DNA of 64,000 nucleotides, from the NCBI RefSeq assembly GCF_000722765.2, contig NZ_CP028415.1:1866501-1930500 (forward strand), written 5' to 3'. The notes under the pieces were generated by a model that was not told where the DNA came from, ran no database searches, and saw only the letters and a program-made list of their open reading frames with translations. This stretch comes from Streptococcus mitis (GTDB taxonomy: Bacteria; Bacillota; Bacilli; Lactobacillales; Streptococcaceae). The translations under genes and the position numbers were made by a program. Shown one piece after another: positions 50,250-62,429 of this stretch; within the stretch, counting starts at the first letter, position 1, and every line of letters begins with the position of its first letter.

Positions 50250-50744
50250 TTATAGATAAAATTTTTCAAAAATAAACTGAAAGATAATCATCCATATAAG
50301 ATTCAAAATCATTGATGGTACTAAACTATAGACTATAAACAAAGACATACTATCCACAGTTAAACCTACCACTATTGCAAGTATATAAGCTCCCATCTCA
50401 AATAGAAAAGTCATGACAATAATTGCCAACATTCTCGTCCAACGATTCAATAAGATAACGCTATTAAATTTATGGAGAAATGCCCCCAATAAGACGAACA
50501 ACAAAGTCGCAATCCCTATCAAGTGGAAAAAGTAAATGTCATAAACCAAACCCACTACAAAACAATAAGCTAAATAGAAATACTCTGATACTTCAATCGT
50601 CTCAAATAAGAGAAACAAAAATAGAAAATGACTGGCTAACTGTACATGGGGAAAAAATGAACCCAAAAGCTGGCTAATATGGGCATCAATTAGAACAAAG
50701 AAAGGAAGCAATAAAAATACTCCAACTCGCTTCAACTGTCTCAT
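50250..50744 (-). CDS. mreD: Rod-shape determining protein MreD
   Basis: The 164-residue protein has five to six membrane helices and the MreD pattern (FVVGLVYDIYFFHLIGIATL). It works with MreC in peripheral peptidoglycan synthesis of ovoid cocci. It overlaps mreC by one base and ends the nine-gene minus-strand run. Confidence 0.92.
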   Translation of the reverse strand: MRQLKRVGVFLLLPFFVLIDAHISQLLGSFFPHVQLASHFLFLFLLFETIEVSEYFYLAYCFVVGLVYDIYFFHLIGIATLLFVLLGAFLHKFNSVILLNRWTRMLAIIVMTFLFEMGAYILAIVVGLTVDSMSLFIVYSLVPSMILNLIWMIIFQFIFEKFYL

Positions 50745-51562
50745 TATGAATTCCCCACTAATTCTATCACACTCACATTATGAGTATCTGCACTTAATTT
50801 AACAGTTACTTCTCGTGTCAAGTAGTCCGTACTATGCGTTGTGGCAACCACTTCACCAACAGGAATATCAGCAACGTTAAAGTTTCCTAATCCACCAGTG
50901 GTCACCTTATCTCCTGCACTAATATCGCTACTACTATTTAATTGACTAATTTTTAGAACTTCATTTTCCTTGTCATAGCCAACGATAATCCCATAAATTG
51001 TAGTAGAACCATGTTGAATTTTAACAGAAATCTTATCAGCATTTTCTGTATTTGTCAGAAGGTTGACCATGGTAGAGTTCTCCTCTACTTTTGAGACACT
51101 CCCAATCAAGCCACCATTTGCAATTGCTAACATATTCTCAGAAGCCCCTTTTGATTTGCCTGCATCTAAGGTCAATTCCTGTTTCCAAGATACTGGAGAA
51201 CGCATAATAACATCCGCTGCTAAAGTCTTTGTAGCTTGCAACTTGGACTTCATATCAAGCAATTGGCGCAGTTGTTCATTTTCCATCTTTAAACTTTCCG
51301 CCTCATTTGATTTAACTTCTAATTGGTAAATCTGTTTCTTCAAACTTTCATTTTCATTATAAGTTCGTGTCAAATGAGCCAGATCTGATTTGACAGAATC
51401 AAACCACTGAAAAGGTTTTTGAACAACCCTATCAACCAATGAGATTCCATCTCCTAATCTTGTCACAATTGTACTTGAATAAGTCGTCGCTAAGAGAGCT
51501 GAGACAAGCAGAACAGTGACAAAAACAATAATGACATATTTTGATTTTTTAAAACGGTTCAT
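50744..51562 (-). CDS. mreC: Rod-shape determining protein MreC
   Basis: The 272-residue protein has one N-terminal membrane helix (about 9-28), a coiled coil (about 60-110; NESLKKQIYQLEVKSNEAES) and a beta-rich C-terminal domain. The outside domain organises wall synthases. It lies 58 bp after ecfT. Confidence 0.94.
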   Translation of the reverse strand: MNRFKKSKYVIIVFVTVLLVSALLATTYSSTIVTRLGDGISLVDRVVQKPFQWFDSVKSDLAHLTRTYNENESLKKQIYQLEVKSNEAESLKMENEQLRQLLDMKSKLQATKTLAADVIMRSPVSWKQELTLDAGKSKGASENMLAIANGGLIGSVSKVEENSTMVNLLTNTENADKISVKIQHGSTTIYGIIVGYDKENEVLKISQLNSSSDISAGDKVTTGGLGNFNVADIPVGEVVATTHSTDYLTREVTVKLSADTHNVSVIELVGNS

Positions 51563-51620
51563 ATCCCTACCTTTATATCAAAAACTGTTACAGTAACTTT
51601 TTATCAATTCCTGAAAGCTA

Positions 51621-52415
51621 CTAAGATTTTAAGAAAAATAAGCAACAACCAAGTATGATAATAACAAGAATGGTCAGCGTATCCTTTTGAGTCCATTTCA
51701 ATTGTCGGTATTGACTTCTGCCTTTTCCCCCCTGATAACCACGCGCTTCCATAGCGATAGCCAAGGAATCCGCACGTTTTAAACTTGTTGCAAAAAGAGG
51801 AATCAAAATGGGAATCATCGCCTTCACCTTTTGAACAATGCTTCCTTCACCAAAATCCACTCCACGCGCTTTCTGTGCATTCATAATCCGCGTCGTATCA
51901 TCCATTAAGGTCGGAACAAAACGCAAACTCATAGATAGCATTAAGCCAATTTCATGAACTGGAACTTTCACACGCTTTAAAGGCGCTAATAAAGCTTCTA
52001 CAGCTGATGCCAAACTTAAGGGCATGGTCGTTAAGGTTAACAAAGTTGAAAAGAAAATAATCAATACAAAGCGACAAAAGATAATTCCAGCTTGTTGCAA
52101 AGCATAATCCGTGATTCTCACAAACGAAAACTCAAATAAAACATTCCCATTAGAAATGAAAAACAATTGAAAAATAGTTGTGAAGGCAATCAAGAAAAAC
52201 ATAGATTTCAAGCCCTGAATAAAGAATGAAAGAGATACTCCTGACAAGGCAATAAATATCCCTGTCGCTATAAAAAGAATTAGATTCGTCAAGGGATTAT
52301 TAGCCCAAAAAACGATTAAAATCAGTAGCATCATAGCCAGTAATTTGCTACGTGGATCCAATCGGTGAACAATCGAATCTCCTGGGATATAACGCCCCAA
52401 AATCATACTATCCAT
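51621..52415 (-). CDS. ecfT: ECF transporter transmembrane protein EcfT
   Basis: The 264-residue membrane protein carries two Ala-Arg-Gly coupling motifs (KARGVDF and EARGYQG) that contact the ECF ATPases. About five helices precede and follow. It forms the shared energising module for vitamin-specific S components. It overlaps ecfA2 by 8 bp. Confidence 0.94.
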   Translation of the reverse strand: MDSMILGRYIPGDSIVHRLDPRSKLLAMMLLILIVFWANNPLTNLILFIATGIFIALSGVSLSFFIQGLKSMFFLIAFTTIFQLFFISNGNVLFEFSFVRITDYALQQAGIIFCRFVLIIFFSTLLTLTTMPLSLASAVEALLAPLKRVKVPVHEIGLMLSMSLRFVPTLMDDTTRIMNAQKARGVDFGEGSIVQKVKAMIPILIPLFATSLKRADSLAIAMEARGYQGGKGRSQYRQLKWTQKDTLTILVIIILGCCLFFLKS

Positions 52416-53247
52416 TTAGCGACTCCTTGAACTCCTCTATCTTAATCGGTAATCGTTTAAATGACACGCCCCTATCAGCCAATCGTTTACAAAAGGCTGT
52501 AATTTTAGGTACTCCCAACTGCACTTCTTCCATAAAGACAACATCTTGAAAGACATCACTTGGTTTACCACCCTTAACTAAACGTCCCTTTTCCATCACA
52601 TAGACTTGATTCGCATATTCAGCCACATCATCCATCAAATGCGTTACCAAAACAATGGTCATCCCTGACTGGTGGAGTTTTTTGAACAAGTTCATCAACT
52701 CTTTTCTCCCTAGAGGATCTAGGCCAGCTGCTGGCTCATCTAAGACTAATATAGCTGGCTCCATGGCAAGTATGCCTGCAATGGCCACACGTCTCATTTG
52801 TCCACCTGATAGCTCAAACGGACTGCGATCAAAAAGTGATTCATCAATTCCAACCAAAGCCAGTTTCTCACGCGCAATCTGCTCCGCATCTTCTTCAGAA
52901 ACTCCAAAATTTTGCGGTCCAAAAGCAACGTCTTTCAAAACCGTTTCTTCAAAAATCTGATTTTCAGCAAACTGAAATACCAAGCCAACCTGTTTTCTAA
53001 TTTGACGAATGTCTTTATTTTTAGAAGTCGAAGTGATTAAGGTATCAAAAACTCGCACACTCCCTTGGCTTGGCACCAATAAACCATTTAAGAGTTGTAA
53101 AATAGTTGATTTACCACTACCTGTGTGGCCAATTAAAGCCGTATAAGAACCATCTTCAATCGTCAAAGAAACATCTGACAAAGCTGTTGAAGCTAAGGGA
53201 GTCCCTTCTTGATACGTAAAACTCACATTTTCTAGAGCAATTCCCAT
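52408..53247 (-). CDS. ecfA2: ECF transporter ATPase EcfA2
   Basis: The 279-residue ATPase has Walker [12 protein letters not shown], signature [19 protein letters not shown], Walker [15 protein letters not shown] and His in LVTHLMDD. EcfA1 and EcfA2 form the heterodimeric motor. It overlaps ecfA1 by 16 bp. Confidence 0.95.
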   Translation of the reverse strand: MGIALENVSFTYQEGTPLASTALSDVSLTIEDGSYTALIGHTGSGKSTILQLLNGLLVPSQGSVRVFDTLITSTSKNKDIRQIRKQVGLVFQFAENQIFEETVLKDVAFGPQNFGVSEEDAEQIAREKLALVGIDESLFDRSPFELSGGQMRRVAIAGILAMEPAILVLDEPAAGLDPLGRKELMNLFKKLHQSGMTIVLVTHLMDDVAEYANQVYVMEKGRLVKGGKPSDVFQDVVFMEEVQLGVPKITAFCKRLADRGVSFKRLPIKIEEFKESLNG

Positions 53248-54059
53248 AGCTTATCCTCTAGCTCACTTTCTGTCAAATAATTTTCAGGTAAATCATAGCC
53301 ATTCTGACTCAGAGAATGTTTTAATTGATTAGCAAAAGGATCGTCTAATCCAATTTGATCTAAATCATTTCGAGAGAAAAGTTCTCTTGGACTGCTGGTT
53401 GATTCAATTTCCCCTTTTTTCATGACCAATACACGATCACTCATGGCAACTTCTTCCAAATCATGTGTAATGGAAATGACCGTCATATCATAGTCTTTCC
53501 GAATTCCTTTTACTGTCTCAATCAGTTCTCTACGTCCCTCAGGATCCAACATACTCGTTGCTTCATCTAGGATTAAAATAGCTGGTCTTAGGGCTACAAC
53601 ACCTGCAATAGCCACACGTTGCTTTTGACCACCTGATAGACGCGCTGGTTCTCTTTTTTTAAAGTCCAACATGCCAACCAAATCCAGAGCTTCTTCCACT
53701 CTCTTTTTCATTTCTTGACGAGAAAGTCCCTGATTTTCCAAACCAAAGGCAACATCATCTTCAACAGTCGCTCCAACAAATTGATTGTCTGGATTTTGAA
53801 AAACCATACCGATTTGACGACGTATATTCCAAACATTTTCCTCAGTCAGCCGTTGGCCATCAATTACAATCTCTCCGGATTCTGCTTCCAGTAAGCCATC
53901 AATTAAGCGAACCGTCGTTGATTTACCACTACCATTATGCCCTACAATCGAAAGCCATTCTCCACGTTTCACGTGAAACGTAATATCCTTCACATCGTAA
54001 TATTCCTGACTTTCCTTATAGCAAAAAGAAAGATTTTTTACATTAATTATTGATTTCAT
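53232..54059 (-). CDS. ecfA1: ECF transporter ATPase EcfA1
   Basis: The 275-residue ATPase has Walker [12 protein letters not shown], signature [19 protein letters not shown], Walker [15 protein letters not shown] and His in SITHDLEE. It overlaps pgsA by 4 bp. The codons for Thr-Phe-His-Val-Lys-Arg near residue 27 contain a parS palindrome (53965-53980). Confidence 0.95.
   Translation of the reverse strand: MKSIINVKNLSFCYKESQEYYDVKDITFHVKRGEWLSIVGHNGSGKSTTVRLIDGLLEAESGEIVIDGQRLTEENVWNIRRQIGMVFQNPDNQFVGATVEDDVAFGLENQGLSRQEMKKRVEEALDLVGMLDFKKREPARLSGGQKQRVAIAGVVALRPAILILDEATSMLDPEGRRELIETVKGIRKDYDMTVISITHDLEEVAMSDRVLVMKKGEIESTSSPRELFSRNDLDQIGLDDPFANQLKHSLSQNGYDLPENYLTESELEDKLWELL
53965..53980. 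promoter_or_regulatory. parS, ParB (Spo0J) binding site
   Basis: CGTTTCACGTGAAACG is a perfect 16-bp palindrome whose 14-bp core GTTTCACGTGAAAC equals the bacterial parS consensus. It lies inside ecfA1, in the origin-proximal part of the chromosome (recF, guaB and trpS follow). Confidence 0.9.
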
Positions 54060-54601
54060 TTCGAACCAAATGTCCCTTTAAATACATAGGCACTACCCTT
54101 AAAATAATCATAGCCAGAGTAGATAGTGAAAAACAAGGCTACATAAAGTAGAACTTGACCAAACAAAGTCCAATGTAATAGCAAGAAAATAATGGCAAAC
54201 ATCTGACTAAAAGTTTTAATTTTTCCAGGCATTGCTGCTGCTAAAACTGTTCCACCAGTTTCAACCAATAAAAGCCTTAAACCTGTCACAGCCAATTCAC
54301 GACAGATGATCACTGCAACAATCCAAGCTGGAGCCATTCCTAACTCAATCAGCATAATAAAAGCCGACATAACTAGTAGCTTATCCGCCATAGGATCTGC
54401 AAATTTACCAAAATTACTAACCACATTCCATTTACGAGCTAAATATCCATCTAAATAGTCTGTAATACTGGCAATAGCAAAGATAATAGCTGCTAGCATA
54501 TGACTCTCTATCGAATTTCCTACTGTTAAAATAAAGATAAAAATAGGTATAAAGAGAATTCGACCTATTGTTAAGAGATTTGGAATTTGTTCTTTTTTCA
54601 T
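54056..54601 (-). CDS. pgsA: Phosphatidylglycerophosphate synthase
   Basis: The 181-residue membrane enzyme joins CDP-diacylglycerol and glycerol 3-phosphate. The CDP-alcohol transferase motif D-x2-DG-x2-AR-x8-G-x3-D-x3-D is complete in SITDYLDGYLARKW to FADPMADK. About four to five helices are expected. It lies 10 bp after rodZ. Confidence 0.95.
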   Translation of the reverse strand: MKKEQIPNLLTIGRILFIPIFIFILTVGNSIESHMLAAIIFAIASITDYLDGYLARKWNVVSNFGKFADPMADKLLVMSAFIMLIELGMAPAWIVAVIICRELAVTGLRLLLVETGGTVLAAAMPGKIKTFSQMFAIIFLLLHWTLFGQVLLYVALFFTIYSGYDYFKGSAYVFKGTFGSK

Positions 54602-54611
54602 TCGTTTTTCC

Positions 54612-55451
54612 TTAATTTTTAGTAAAGGTTACAGCGATTTTTCCAGTCTGAGCTGTTAATTTCGATAAATCAACAGTCTGATTGTCTACTGTTAAGGCAA
54701 CACCTTTGACAACACCTAAAGTAATGGTCACAGGATTTTTAGTTGAAACGGTTGTTTCCGCACTTTTATTATCCGGTGATAAAGTCACACCACCCTCAAG
54801 ATCACTTTCTGAAACACTAACCCAACTTCTAGCATCTGACACTGATAATTGCAATTTTGCAGTTTCCTTGCTCGTTTTATAAGCAACTTCTACTCTATTT
54901 CCTTCACCTGATACCGTTATAGCTGGTTCAATATTAGAAGAACTACTTGATGAACTACTACTAGTTGAAGATGGAGTTGCAAAACTAGTCGAGCTTGTTG
55001 CTTGGACCACACTATAACTAGACGCAGATGAACGCTCCGGTTGAGTCTGGAGATAATTCCAAACATAATAAGTCACAAAAATGACAATCGATAGTGCAAA
55101 GAGTATAAAATAAAATAAAGGTAAAAATGATGTCCTATTTTTCTTACTTGAACGTCTCCTACCTGTCAACTCCTCTTCATCAACATCTACTTCCTCATAA
55201 GTAATCATGCTCCCAGAATCATAAGCATCCAAAACAATTCGCTCATCAAGTTCAACTGCCCACGCATACTTCCTCAAAAAAGAACGAGTATAAAATGGAC
55301 TAGGAAGTTGATCAAAATCATCAGCTTCCATTGCCTCCAACATATCCAACTGAATTTCTGTTTTTTTGTGTAATTCTTCTAAAGTCAACCCTTGGTTGGT
55401 TCTAGCTAAACGTAAAACCTCACCAATTGTTTTTTTCCTCATACTTGTCAT
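54612..55451 (-). CDS. rodZ: RodZ-like HTH membrane protein
   Basis: The 279-residue protein has an N-terminal HTH_25 domain (about 8-75; IGEVLRLARTNQGLTLEELH). A charged juxtamembrane stretch, a membrane helix (about 110-130), a Ser-rich linker and a DUF4115-type C-terminal domain (about 180-279) follow. Streptococcal RodZ takes part in peripheral wall growth. Co-location with mreC and mreD supports this. Confidence 0.85.
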   Translation of the reverse strand: MTSMRKKTIGEVLRLARTNQGLTLEELHKKTEIQLDMLEAMEADDFDQLPSPFYTRSFLRKYAWAVELDERIVLDAYDSGSMITYEEVDVDEEELTGRRRSSKKNRTSFLPLFYFILFALSIVIFVTYYVWNYLQTQPERSSASSYSVVQATSSTSFATPSSTSSSSSSSSSNIEPAITVSGEGNRVEVAYKTSKETAKLQLSVSDARSWVSVSESDLEGGVTLSPDNKSAETTVSTKNPVTITLGVVKGVALTVDNQTVDLSKLTAQTGKIAVTFTKN

Positions 55452-55483
55452 TCCTTCTTTCTAGTGTCTATTATGATAGGTTG

Positions 55484-56767
55484 CTACGATGGAAATATTG
55501 TAAAATCAACTATGTCACCATCATCTATTAAATGGTGTCCAGCATCAAGGACATCCTCTAAAGTAATTTCCTGTAAAATTTTCGGCAAATCGAAAATTGT
55601 CTCACCTTGTCCAAAAGCATCATACTGCGTTGCAATAAATTCAAGAGAGTTCATGCTACTAAAAAATTCTCCAAACATCTCTCTTTTGATAATATCTAAA
55701 TGATCCTCTGTAATATCTAAATCCTTTGTAAATTTACGAATAGCCTTCCTAAACTGATGAGATAAAGCAACTGGCTCTTTTGTATCCATTGTCAACATGA
55801 CAAAATGAAAGCGACTTGTTACTTCAATTTCAAGAGATAGGGAAGCATCTATTTTACCTGATTCATATAACTTTTGAAAACGATCCGAAGTCCAACCAAA
55901 CATCATTGCAAACAATAATTTTAATAAAATATGATGTCGATAGCAATCCGCCTCAGCAACTTCACGATTACCTCTAATTCCAATCGCTAGTTTGGGAGAA
56001 GATACTTCCATTCTCATACTGTCTGTTTGCTTTACATCTTTTAAAACAAACTTTTCTCTTGCTACTTCCTTAACATCTAAACCTTCCAGTTCTTTTCTTT
56101 CAAAGTAGTCCTGTACTTGATCCACATCAAAATTACCAACTAAAAACAGAGACATGTTTACAGGTTTGTAAAATCTTGTAAAATTTTCTTGCAAATTAGT
56201 TAGATTTATTTGGGAAATGGACTCCTCACTGCCAACTATATCAGTTGCTAAAGGTGTGCCTGGATACAAATTCGCTAAAGTTGAAAAGAATAAACACGAA
56301 TCTGGATCATCTTGATACATTTCTCGTTCTTGCTGAATAATATCCTGCTCTCTTAAAATGGAATCTTCAGTAAAATGTGCTGATGTTACCAATTCATCAA
56401 GTAAGTCTACATTCTCTAAGAGATAATCCGTTGCTGAAAAAAGATAGTTTGTTTTTGTAAAACTTGTAAAGGCATTACTATCTGCACCTAGACTCGTAAA
56501 AGCCGACATCAAATCGCTAGAATCTTCTCTCTCAAATAATTTATGTTCAAGAAAATGAGCAATTCCCGCAGGATATTGTTTTACATCTCCGTCAACTTCT
56601 GTGACAAGCGTATCTACCGAACCAAACTGAACAGTGACACTCCCGTAAACCTCTTTAAATTCCTTTTTAGGCAAAAGAGCAACTGTCAATCCATTGGCCA
56701 AACGAGTTCGATAAACCATTTCTTTTACAGCTGGATAGTATTTTTCTTCAAAAACAACCTTTGTCAT
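55484..56767 (-). CDS. M16-family zinc peptidase (YmfH-like)
   Basis: The 427-residue protein has the inverted zinc motif HFLEH (about residues 71-75), with a downstream Glu in QERE for the third ligand, so it should be catalytically active. It pairs with the next M16-like protein, as YmfF/YmfH do in Bacillus. The substrate is unknown; some pairs process RiPPs or signal peptides. It overlaps the partner by 4 bp. Confidence 0.88.
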   Translation of the reverse strand: MTKVVFEEKYYPAVKEMVYRTRLANGLTVALLPKKEFKEVYGSVTVQFGSVDTLVTEVDGDVKQYPAGIAHFLEHKLFEREDSSDLMSAFTSLGADSNAFTSFTKTNYLFSATDYLLENVDLLDELVTSAHFTEDSILREQDIIQQEREMYQDDPDSCLFFSTLANLYPGTPLATDIVGSEESISQINLTNLQENFTRFYKPVNMSLFLVGNFDVDQVQDYFERKELEGLDVKEVAREKFVLKDVKQTDSMRMEVSSPKLAIGIRGNREVAEADCYRHHILLKLLFAMMFGWTSDRFQKLYESGKIDASLSLEIEVTSRFHFVMLTMDTKEPVALSHQFRKAIRKFTKDLDITEDHLDIIKREMFGEFFSSMNSLEFIATQYDAFGQGETIFDLPKILQEITLEDVLDAGHHLIDDGDIVDFTIFPS

Positions 56768-58014
56768 TCTATTCCTTCCATAAAGTAAATCGCCTGTAGT
56801 TTCACATTATTAGCTGCTCTACAAATAGCATCTTTGTCAACTTGCTCGAGTTTTGCAATCCAACCTTTAAAGTCTGCTGAAGATTTTCCAAGTAAGGCAT
56901 TTTGATAAGCACGTTCAATCAATGAACTTTGATTATCTTGAGAAAGTAACAAAGACCGACGAATCATTTCCTTGGTCTGCTCTAGCTCAAGCTCTGTAAA
57001 ATATCCTTTTTTTAAATCAAGCAGTTGATTATTCATCATTTTACGAGCCTGGTTCCGATTTTCTCGATCAATACCAGCATACATCCTCAAGAACCCACTA
57101 AATAAATCGAGCTGACTGGAAATGGTATAAGCTAATCCAGCATTTTCACGGACATTTGTAAAGAGTTTAGAGTGAGCAAATCCACCAAGTAAACCATTCA
57201 TTACAATCATGGGTAAATGTTGCTCATCACCATATTCAGAAGGGCAATGATAACCTAATTCCAAAATAGATTGTCCCACATTTTTCCGAACCATACCTTC
57301 TTGTAGTATATTGGAATAAGGTTGACAATACTGAACCTTCACATCTCCTTTTCGACCTTTAAAGGCAAATGATTCTAATACATTTTGAATTTCAACCTCA
57401 TTAAAATCACCTAGGAAAAAGAAATCTATTCGATCATTGGTCAAAAATTCTTGGAAACAAGAATAAGAACTCTGTGGAGTTTCAGCTAAAATACGATTTC
57501 GTAAATCACTGTATTCCAATCTGAGACGTTCATCATGAAAAAAGAGTTTATCTAGTTCTTTATGTGCGAAATAAAAAGAATCATCCATATCAGCTGCTAA
57601 ATTTGCTAGCAATTGCTTTTTCTCAATTTCAAATAAGGACGGATCAAATCCATTATCAACTAGTATGGGTGAAAAAAGAGTTTCTTTTACAAGTTCCAAA
57701 ACCTTAGAAGTTAGAACATTTTTCCTACTTAAAAACTCATCACGAACATAGGTAAATGTCAATTCTACAATGTGACTTTGTCCTCTTCTGAAACAATTGG
57801 TTGACATATCTGTACCGTATAGACTGGCCAAATGTCTTCTCAAATTTTGAGAAGTGGGATACATCTGATTAGCAGTCTCTAGCATACTCGCACTCAACAT
57901 GCGACCTGCAATCGTATCAAGGGATAATGGAGCGGTAAAACGCACGGTGATTTTGTTCGTTTTAAACTTTTTTGATTGGATAAAATGTGTTGAAATTCCA
58001 TGCACTAACTCCAT
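56764..58014 (-). CDS. M16-family peptidase-like partner without zinc motif (YmfF-like)
   Basis: The 416-residue protein has M16 architecture but no HxxEH motif in the N-terminal domain (MLSASMLETANQMYPTS where it should lie). It is probably the inactive clamp subunit of a heterodimer with the active gene downstream. It is first in the nine-gene run and has a strong promoter (-10 TATAAT, 58042-58047). Confidence 0.85.
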   Translation of the reverse strand: MELVHGISTHFIQSKKFKTNKITVRFTAPLSLDTIAGRMLSASMLETANQMYPTSQNLRRHLASLYGTDMSTNCFRRGQSHIVELTFTYVRDEFLSRKNVLTSKVLELVKETLFSPILVDNGFDPSLFEIEKKQLLANLAADMDDSFYFAHKELDKLFFHDERLRLEYSDLRNRILAETPQSSYSCFQEFLTNDRIDFFFLGDFNEVEIQNVLESFAFKGRKGDVKVQYCQPYSNILQEGMVRKNVGQSILELGYHCPSEYGDEQHLPMIVMNGLLGGFAHSKLFTNVRENAGLAYTISSQLDLFSGFLRMYAGIDRENRNQARKMMNNQLLDLKKGYFTELELEQTKEMIRRSLLLSQDNQSSLIERAYQNALLGKSSADFKGWIAKLEQVDKDAICRAANNVKLQAIYFMEGIE

Positions 58015-58041
58015 GATTTACCTCCTCATATACAGACTTTT

Positions 58042-58047
58042 ATTATA
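58042..58047 (-). promoter_or_regulatory. -10 of the M16-rodZ-pgsA-ecf-mre run
   Basis: Minus-strand TGATATAAT, an extended -10, about 28 bp before the first start codon (58014), which follows GAGGAGG. Confidence 0.72.
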
Positions 58048-58146
58048 TCACGAAAACCTGAAATTTTCTTGTTCTCTGTAACATTTTTGAAATAAAAATC
58101 GCTTACATTTCTCCCTGTTTCTCTCACTATTTTTAGGAAAATATGG

Positions 58147-58152
58147 TATAAT
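58147..58152 (+). promoter_or_regulatory. -10 of yaaA-recF
   Basis: TGGTATAAT, an extended -10, 20 bp before the yaaA start codon. Confidence 0.72.
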
Positions 58153-58172
58153 ACCAAAGATTGAGGTGAATT

Positions 58173-58541
58173 ATGGAATACAAATTATTTGAAGAATTTA
58201 TTACCCTCCAAGCACTACTCAAAGAACTTGGAATTACACATAGCGGAGGAGCTATCAAATCATTTCTCTCTGAACATTCTGTATACTTTAATGGGGAATT
58301 AGAGAATCGTCGTGGTAAAAAACTTCGTATTGGCGATAAAGTTGACATACCTGACATGAACATTGACATCTTATTGACACAACCTACTTCTGAAGAACAA
58401 GAGGAATACCAAGCTGATAAAGTTGAAAAAGAACGGATTGCTAAACTTGTCAAAGAGATGAATAAGGGAGTTAAAAAAGACAAATCTAAACCTACTTCAT
58501 CACCTAAAAGCAAACAAGCTCCACGATTCCCTGGTAGATAA
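58173..58541 (+). CDS. yaaA: S4-domain RNA-binding protein YaaA
   Basis: The 122-residue protein has an S4-like domain (residues about 8-70; [27 protein letters not shown]) and a long Lys-rich tail. YaaA-type S4 proteins are coupled to recF in Firmicutes. It starts at an ATG behind GAGGTG and ends two bases before recF. Confidence 0.9.
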   Translation: MEYKLFEEFITLQALLKELGITHSGGAIKSFLSEHSVYFNGELENRRGKKLRIGDKVDIPDMNIDILLTQPTSEEQEEYQADKVEKERIAKLVKEMNKGVKKDKSKPTSSPKSKQAPRFPGR

Positions 58542-58543
58542 TC

Positions 58544-59641
58544 ATGTGGCTACAAAACCTATCTCTCAAAACTTTTCGTAATTACAAAGAGACGAAAATA
58601 GACTTTAATCCTAAATTAAATGTCTTTTTAGGACGTAATGCACAAGGAAAAACAAACATGTTAGAGGCTATCTATTTTTTAGCCTTAACACGTAGTCATC
58701 GAACTCGAACAGATAAAAATCTCATTCATTTTGATGAGGAACAACTTCATCTTTCAGGTCTTGTTCAGAAAAAAACTGGATCCATTCCCCTAGAAATCGA
58801 ACTAACACAAAAAGGCCGTGTGACAAAAGTTAATCATTTAAAACAAGCACGCCTTTCAGATTATGTAGGACACATGAATGTTGTTTTATTTGCTCCTGAA
58901 GATTTACAACTAATTAAAGGAGCACCTTCGGTTCGACGGAAATTCATTGATATGGAACTTGGACAAATCAAGCCAATCTATTTATCTGACTTAACTAATT
59001 ATAACCACATCCTAAAACAAAGAAACACTTATCTAAAATCAGCTCAAAAAATAGATGAAACCTTTCTTTCTGTGTTGGATGATCAGCTAATTGATTATGG
59101 ATGTCGTGTAATGAATCACCGCTTAGATTTCATAAAAAAACTAGAATCATTTGGTCGTAAGAAACATTTTGAACTCTCTAATCAGATTGAAGAGTTATCA
59201 ATATCCTATCAATCCTCTGTCAAGATAACTGACAAAGAAGACTTATCAGAATCTTTCAAAATTGCTTTAGAAAAAAGTAGGTCCAGAGATTTATTTAAAA
59301 AGAACACTGGCGTCGGTCCTCATCGAGATGATATTTCTTTTTATATAAATGGGATGGACGCTAGTTTTGGAAGTCAAGGCCAACATCGTAGTCTCGTCCT
59401 CTCTATAAAATTAGCAGAAATCGAGTTAATGGAAAGTATTACTACAGAATCTCCGATATTATTGCTTGACGATGTTATGAGTGAACTTGACAACACTAGA
59501 CAATTAAAATTATTAGAAACGATTTCTCATTCAATCCAAACCTTTATCACAACAACAAGCTTAGAGCATCTTCAAAATCTACCAGAAAATCTAAGTATTT
59601 TCACTATTCAAGGTGGTAAAGTTGTTGTAAACAAAACTTGA
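58544..59641 (+). CDS. recF: DNA replication and repair protein RecF
   Basis: The 365-residue SMC-like ATPase has Walker [14 protein letters not shown] (about 31-43), signature [13 protein letters not shown] and Walker [13 protein letters not shown]. It loads recombinase at gaps and is usually origin-linked. It is co-transcribed with yaaA. Confidence 0.96.
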   Translation: MWLQNLSLKTFRNYKETKIDFNPKLNVFLGRNAQGKTNMLEAIYFLALTRSHRTRTDKNLIHFDEEQLHLSGLVQKKTGSIPLEIELTQKGRVTKVNHLKQARLSDYVGHMNVVLFAPEDLQLIKGAPSVRRKFIDMELGQIKPIYLSDLTNYNHILKQRNTYLKSAQKIDETFLSVLDDQLIDYGCRVMNHRLDFIKKLESFGRKKHFELSNQIEELSISYQSSVKITDKEDLSESFKIALEKSRSRDLFKKNTGVGPHRDDISFYINGMDASFGSQGQHRSLVLSIKLAEIELMESITTESPILLLDDVMSELDNTRQLKLLETISHSIQTFITTTSLEHLQNLPENLSIFTIQGGKVVVNKT

Positions 59642-59650
59642 CAATATTGT

Positions 59651-59681
59651 AAAAAAACTCCTGTTTTCGCAGGAGTTTTTC
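59651..59681. terminator. Bidirectional terminator between recF and guaB
   Basis: AAAAACTCCTG pairs with CAGGAGTTTTT around a 6-nt loop, with T-runs on both strands. It serves both convergent genes. Confidence 0.9.
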
Positions 59682-59688
59682 ATTTCTT

Positions 59689-61249
<1,561 letters not shown>

Positions 61250-61265
61250 ATATTACAGGAGTAAA

Positions 61266-61304
61266 TAAAAACTATCTTTTCTTCGAGATAGAAATGATAG
61301 TTTC
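61266..61304 (-). terminator. trpS terminator
   Basis: Minus-strand AAACTATC pairs with GATAGTTT around a long loop that itself contains a CTATC..GAAGAAAAGATAG alternative, followed by TTATTT. Confidence 0.72.
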
Positions 61305-61317
61305 TTGTAAAATAAAC

Positions 61318-62343
61318 TTAGTTAAAGTAATGAAGTCCCATTGCTCCTTTAACCTCAGATAGGGTTTGACCTGCAACTTCACGCGCTCTTTCACTACCTT
61401 TTTGAAGCATATTATAAACTTCTCCCATATCCTTAGCAAATTCAATACGGCGCTCACGAATAGGACCAAGTTCACGTTCTAATATTTCAAGTAGATAACG
61501 CTTGGTTTTCACATCACCAAGACCACCTCGTTGATAATGTTCTTTCATGTCAGTAATTTCTTGAGCATCTTCTGGACGACCGAAAACATCTAGATAATGG
61601 AAAACCATATTTCCCTCAATCTTACCTGGATCTTCCACTCGAATATGATCTGGATCTGTATACATACTCATCACTTTTTTACGCAAAGTATCCGCATCAT
61701 CAGCTAAATAAATACCATTATTGAGTGATTTAGACATTTTAGCATTTCCATCTAAACCAGGCAAACGCCCTGCTCCCTCATTTTCTGGATAAATACCTTC
61801 CGGCTCTACCAAGACATCACAGTTATATGCATTATTAAAAGAACGAACAATCTCGCGAGTTTGCTCAATCATTGGTTTCTGATCTGTCCCAACAGGAACA
61901 TAATTAGCCTTGAAAGCTGTGATGTCAGCTGCTTGAGCTATTGGATAAACCAAGAATCCTGTCGGAATGCTTTCTCCAAATCCCTTCTGAGCAATCTCTG
62001 TCTTGACTGTTGGATTACGCTCCAAACGTGCTAATGAAACTAGATTCATATAGTACATAGATAGTTCAGCCAACTCTGGAATTTGGCTTTGAATAAAGAT
62101 AGTTGATTTACTTGGATCCAATCCAACTGCAAGATAATCCAAAGCCACATTTCCGATAGACTCTACAATTGTTTGAGGGTCTTTAGCATGATCTGTCAAA
62201 GCTTGTTGGTCAGCCAAGAACACAAACATATCATACTTATCCTCTTCCTGTAATAATACTCGATTTTTGAGACTTCCAACATAATGTCCAATATGCAATT
62301 TTCCTGTTGGACGGTCTCCTGTTAAAATAATGGGTTTAGTCAT
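61318..62343 (-). CDS. trpS: Tryptophanyl-tRNA synthetase
   Basis: The 341-residue class I synthetase has the HIGH-type motif [13 protein letters not shown] near residue 13 and KMSKSLNNG near residue 200. It charges tRNA-Trp. Its leader is short (about 30 nt after an extended -10 at 62372-62377) with no T-box element. Two inverted repeats lie further upstream at 62430-62470. Confidence 0.96.
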   Translation of the reverse strand: MTKPIILTGDRPTGKLHIGHYVGSLKNRVLLQEEDKYDMFVFLADQQALTDHAKDPQTIVESIGNVALDYLAVGLDPSKSTIFIQSQIPELAELSMYYMNLVSLARLERNPTVKTEIAQKGFGESIPTGFLVYPIAQAADITAFKANYVPVGTDQKPMIEQTREIVRSFNNAYNCDVLVEPEGIYPENEGAGRLPGLDGNAKMSKSLNNGIYLADDADTLRKKVMSMYTDPDHIRVEDPGKIEGNMVFHYLDVFGRPEDAQEITDMKEHYQRGGLGDVKTKRYLLEILERELGPIRERRIEFAKDMGEVYNMLQKGSERAREVAGQTLSEVKGAMGLHYFN

Positions 62344-62429
62344 TTTGTTCTCCTTCGATATAGTCCCTTCAATTATAGCATTTTTTTAATGAAATAACTG
62401 TAATTTATCAAAATAAATCAGCCTTGCTA

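Noticed and set aside
50346..50358. TATCCACA, resembling a DnaA box
   Set aside because: Single near-match inside mreD, no cluster, so no origin evidence.
62344..62420. T-box riboswitch expected for trpS
   Set aside because: The leader after the -10 is only about 30 nt and has no T-box motif or specifier structure.
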